Assembly: GCA_964485455.1 (NCBI GenBank)
Contig: CAZAJU010000082.1
Location: forward strand, 1 to 9,042
Direction: 5' to 3'
Length of the DNA: 9,042 nt
DNA from: Tissierella_B sp964485455
GTDB taxonomy: Bacteria; Bacillota; Clostridia; Tissierellales; Tissierellaceae
The position numbers and the translations under genes were made by a program. The notes beneath the pieces were generated by a model. The model saw only the letters and a list, made by a program, of their open reading frames with translations, had not been told where the DNA came from and made no database searches. Of this stretch, positions 7,621-9,042 are shown one piece after another (the first letter of the stretch is position 1; each line of letters opens with the position of its first letter).

Positions 7621-8345
7621 TATACTATATTTACCATACCGAATCCTGAGGACCTCATTGAGCCAATTCCTGCTTTGTATAAGTAATCTAATATATATGG
7701 CTTTGCTTTAATTTTTAATTTACATATATTACCTAGCACTTCAATATCATAATTTTTAACTTTCACTTCTTTATTACCTAATACCTTAAACTCTATTTCT
7801 TCAAAATCCAGCATTCTATCATCACCAAACTCATCCAAGAGTTGAAAAATTAAATTCTTCATAAAAATTTTCTTCCCCTCTTCCTCATTAAGCGTATGAT
7901 ACCAAGTTTTTTTGTTATCTCCATTATGGTCTCTAACGGAAATAGGCGACATGGTGATAAAAACAGCTTCATCATCCATTATGGTTTTCTCATTTAATAG
8001 GTTAATTCTATTTACTTTTAGAGTATTATTCTTAATTGAATATGCCTTGCCTTTATTTTGTAGCATTGAGTTATAGAACATTATTCCATTTCTAAAGTCA
8101 TTAGTAGAGTAATTAAGTATAATCTTCTTATTCGGAATAGTAATTTCCTCTTTCAAAAACTTACAATCACCCATGTATAATGAGAAAGTAAAAGGCTTGA
8201 CCTTATTTGAACTTTCTTCATATAACTCTTGATAGTACCCCTTATCATAAGAACTAAAGTTATGCTTTAGTAGTGATAGAATTATTCTGTTCTTATCTTT
8301 GGAAATTGAATCGTTTTCTAGAACTAATTCTACAGAATATCTCAT
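7620..8345 (-). CDS. cas6: Cas6, pre-crRNA processing endoribonuclease
   Basis: Cas6 cleaves the array transcript within each repeat, leaving an 8-base 5' handle on each crRNA. The 241-residue product ends with the classic glycine-rich loop, here GIGSMRSSGFG (226-236), and has the KPFTFS motif at 50-55. Together these identify a Cas6 RAMP. The ATG at 8345 follows the ribosome binding site AGGAGGGGGGTGA. In many Cas6 proteins a catalytic His lies in an LH motif shortly before KPFTFS. Here that place reads ELYEE (Tyr42), and the nearest histidine is His28, so the catalytic residues may differ. It is the first gene of the cas operon. Its stop codon overlaps the cas8b1 ribosome binding site. Confidence 0.93.
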   Translation of the reverse strand: MRYSVELVLENDSISKDKNRIILSLLKHNFSSYDKGYYQELYEESSNKVKPFTFSLYMGDCKFLKEEITIPNKKIILNYSTNDFRNGIMFYNSMLQNKGKAYSIKNNTLKVNRINLLNEKTIMDDEAVFITMSPISVRDHNGDNKKTWYHTLNEEEGKKIFMKNLIFQLLDEFGDDRMLDFEEIEFKVLGNKEVKVKNYDIEVLGNICKLKIKAKPYILDYLYKAGIGSMRSSGFGMVNIV

Positions 8346-8393
8346 TTTCTCACCCCCCTCCTCTATATGAGTATAATTTTACATCTCATCATA

Positions 8394-8423
8394 CTATTCT
8401 CCATCTTCTTCCATAAATCCTTT
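8394..8423 (-). promoter_or_regulatory. Sigma-H-type promoter candidate for the cas operon
   Basis: Upstream of cas6 on the minus strand stands AAAGGATTT (8415-8423), then 12 bases, then GGAGAATAG (8394-8402). The sigma-H consensus of Bacillus and clostridia is RNAGGAWWW, 11-12 bases, RNNGAATWW. Only the last base of the -10 box deviates. Transcription would start near 8387, leaving a 5' leader of about 40 bases that contains the cas6 ribosome binding site. I could not find a good sigma-A promoter in the same interval. The call rests on motif match and position only. Confidence 0.45.
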
Positions 8424-8505
8424 TATTTCTTAAATGTATTTTAAAAATTCCAAAAATAATTTCCGACATTTTTCTACATGCTAGATTCTAATTATTTTCC
8501 CATAC
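8424..8505. other. AT-rich spacer without a recognised gene
   Basis: This interval between the acylphosphatase terminator and the sigma-H-like motif holds no open frame with a ribosome binding site. It includes weak promoter-like fragments on the minus strand (TTGGAA at 8448-8453 and TAAAAT at 8438-8443), but none pair at a usable spacing. TGTCGGA on the minus strand (8462-8468) is one mismatch from a Spo0A box. I do not claim it as a site. Confidence 0.4.
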
Positions 8506-8534
8506 AAAAAACCCCTGGAACCGACTCCAAGGGG
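8506..8534 (-). terminator. Rho-independent terminator after the acylphosphatase gene
   Basis: A GC-rich hairpin pairs 8512-8519 (CCCCTGGA, plus strand) with 8526-8534 (TCCAAGGGG), with one bulged A and a 6-base loop. Read on the minus strand the stem is followed immediately by six T residues (8506-8511). It ends transcription of the acylphosphatase gene just after its original stop codon and separates that unit from the cas operon. Confidence 0.85.
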
Positions 8535-8535
8535 C

Positions 8536-8604
8536 CTACTTTACTATTCTAAATTCATCATCCTCATCCACTAAATCCAACTCAACTATCTTTACATGAG
8601 CTAC
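8536..8604 (-). pseudogene. Out-of-frame C-terminal end of acylphosphatase
   Basis: In the -1 frame relative to the acylphosphatase gene, 22 codons from GTA (8604) to TAG (8536) read VAH followed by VKIVELDLVDEDDEFRIVK. This is just what the last beta-strand and tail of the family look like (a strand of alternating hydrophobic residues, then an acidic stretch and a short FxI end). The terminator follows within two bases. No start codon or ribosome binding site serves this frame. It is therefore the displaced tail of the preceding gene, not a separate gene. Confidence 0.75.
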
Positions 8605-8891
8605 CTAGATCGTTTCAAAGCCTTCATAATATCTACCAAAAAAACCAACTTCTCTTCCTCACCCTGTATTTCTGCTTCTACGCTTTTATCTTCCATATTC
8701 ATTACCCAGCCTGATAATCCTAATCTCTTGGTTAGTTCAAAGATTTCCAACCTAAAACCTACATTTTGGACCTTTCCGGAGAAAACCATCCTCTTTCTAA
8801 CAATAGGCGACTTTTTAAAATCGGGTAAAACTGCCGCCTTTACATGGTTGATTAAATAATCCTTTCTTAATTTTTTAATATACCTTATCAT
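8601..8891 (-). CDS. acyP: Acylphosphatase, C-terminus lost by frameshift
   Basis: Acylphosphatases hydrolyse carboxyl-phosphate bonds such as those of acetyl phosphate and 1,3-bisphosphoglycerate in the cytosol. The core here reads GKVQNVGFR (residues 39-47), RLGLSGWVMN (56-65) and VEAEIQG (71-77). These hold the phosphate-binding loop, the catalytic Arg47 and the catalytic Asn65. Two features are odd. First, about 30 basic residues precede the usual N-terminus. They are probably genuine, because the only good ribosome binding site lies before the ATG at 8891. Second, the frame stops after LKRSR at residue 96, while the missing last strand lies in the -1 frame down to 8536. Repaired, the protein would be about 118 residues. 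No slippery heptamer is seen, so I infer a one-base deletion or a sequencing error. There is no functional link to the cas genes. Confidence 0.85.
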   Translation of the reverse strand: MIRYIKKLRKDYLINHVKAAVLPDFKKSPIVRKRMVFSGKVQNVGFRLEIFELTKRLGLSGWVMNMEDKSVEAEIQGEEEKLVFLVDIMKALKRSR

Positions 8892-8902
8892 TTTTAGCCT
8901 AA

Positions 8903-8908
8903 CCTCCT
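8903..8908 (-). promoter_or_regulatory. Ribosome binding site of the acylphosphatase gene
   Basis: AGGAGG stands 11 bases before the ATG at 8891. The Met at residue 35 has no such site and would also remove part of the first beta-strand. This site therefore supports the N-terminally extended protein. Confidence 0.6.
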
Positions 8909-8945
8909 AAATAAGGATCAAATTCCCAAGTATTCCTCCTATATA

Positions 8946-9041
8946 TTACCATACCTTCAGATATTTATAACGATTTACAAATGTCCCCCCCGCTTCTTTA
9001 ACAGGTCGGGTACCATTTTCGAAAACAGGTAGGTAGTAATA
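8946..9041 (-). CDS. Possible C-terminal end of an unidentified gene, cut by the window edge
   Basis: One minus-strand frame stays open for 31 codons from the window edge to a TAA at 8946-8948. It ends in GGTFVNRYKYLKVW, which has the look of real protein, but I do not recognise a family. A second frame is also open for 21 codons (ending KKRGGHL), so an open frame alone proves little here. If real, the gene begins outside the window and ends 55 bases before the acylphosphatase start, possibly in the same transcription unit. The frame includes a run of seven G residues (8985-8991), a place where sequencing or replication slips easily. Confidence 0.3.
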   Translation of the reverse strand, partial: YYYLPVFENGTRPVKEAGGTFVNRYKYLKVW

Positions 9042-9042
9042 G

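Noticed and set aside
8360..8392. Nine-codon open frame (MMRCKIILI) just before cas6, possible leader peptide
   Set aside because: The transcript predicted from the sigma-H-like motif would start within or right at its ATG codons, and such short frames are expected by chance.
8462..8468. TGTCGGA on the minus strand, resembling a Spo0A box (TGTCGAA)
   Set aside because: There is one mismatch in a 7-base motif and only a single copy about 40 bases upstream of the promoter candidate. This is too weak to claim without expression data.
8601..8625. Programmed -1 frameshift in acylphosphatase
   Set aside because: No X-XXY-YYZ slippery heptamer or downstream stimulatory stem is seen in the overlap of the two frames, so a plain mutation or sequencing error is more likely.
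8596..8859. Plus-strand open frame of 87 codons opposite the acylphosphatase gene
   Set aside because: It is the antisense of acylphosphatase, whose motifs are clear on the minus strand, and no ribosome binding site serves it.
8927..8940. Second AGGAGG (8935-8940) followed by a TTG start
   Set aside because: The frame stops after three codons (TTG GGA ATT TGA), so it cannot be a gene. It may be a relic or chance.

Overview
The window is AT-rich (roughly 30% G+C by eye). Its strong AGGAGG ribosome binding sites, frequent TTG starts and clostridial-type CRISPR repeat point to a low-G+C Firmicute of the Clostridia. A sigma-H-like promoter ahead of the cas genes would fit a spore-forming lineage. 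Every gene I can support lies on the minus strand, so transcription runs from right to left.

Right part (about 8346-9042): a possible C-terminal end of an unidentified gene is cut by the window edge. Next comes a small acylphosphatase gene with an N-terminal extension and its own strong ribosome binding site. Its last beta-strand is cut off by what looks like a single-base frameshift. A rho-independent terminator follows. An AT-rich spacer then leads to a near-consensus sigma-H-type promoter ahead of the cas genes.

Central part (265-8345): a complete, compact type I-B (Tneap-style) CRISPR-Cas operon, transcribed cas6 > cas8b1 (cst1) > cas7 (cst2/devR) > cas5 > cas3 > cas4 > cas1 > cas2. Genes overlap by 1 to 14 bases or are separated by at most 16 bases, and several ribosome binding sites overlap the upstream stop codon. 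Cas6 cuts the array transcript. Cas8b1, Cas7 and Cas5 assemble with the crRNA into Cascade. Cas3 degrades the target that Cascade recognises. Cas4, Cas1 and Cas2 acquire new spacers. Several starts should be moved from the longest reading frame: cas1 to a TTG at 1542, cas4 to 2045, cas3 to 4300 and cas5 to 5066.

Left part (1-264): a leader of about 184 bases separates cas2 from the CRISPR array. The array runs off the left edge, so only the leader-proximal repeat, the newest spacer and the first 14 bases of the second repeat are visible. The repeat ends in GAATGTAAAT and is transcribed in the same direction as the cas genes.

I see no inserted defence cargo, transposon or unknown multi-gene system. 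The system type is well known. The points that deserve a second look are a His-to-Asp change at the usual Cas4 nuclease histidine, the sigma-H-like promoter, the acylphosphatase frameshift, the paired TTG initiation modules and some structure in the leader.
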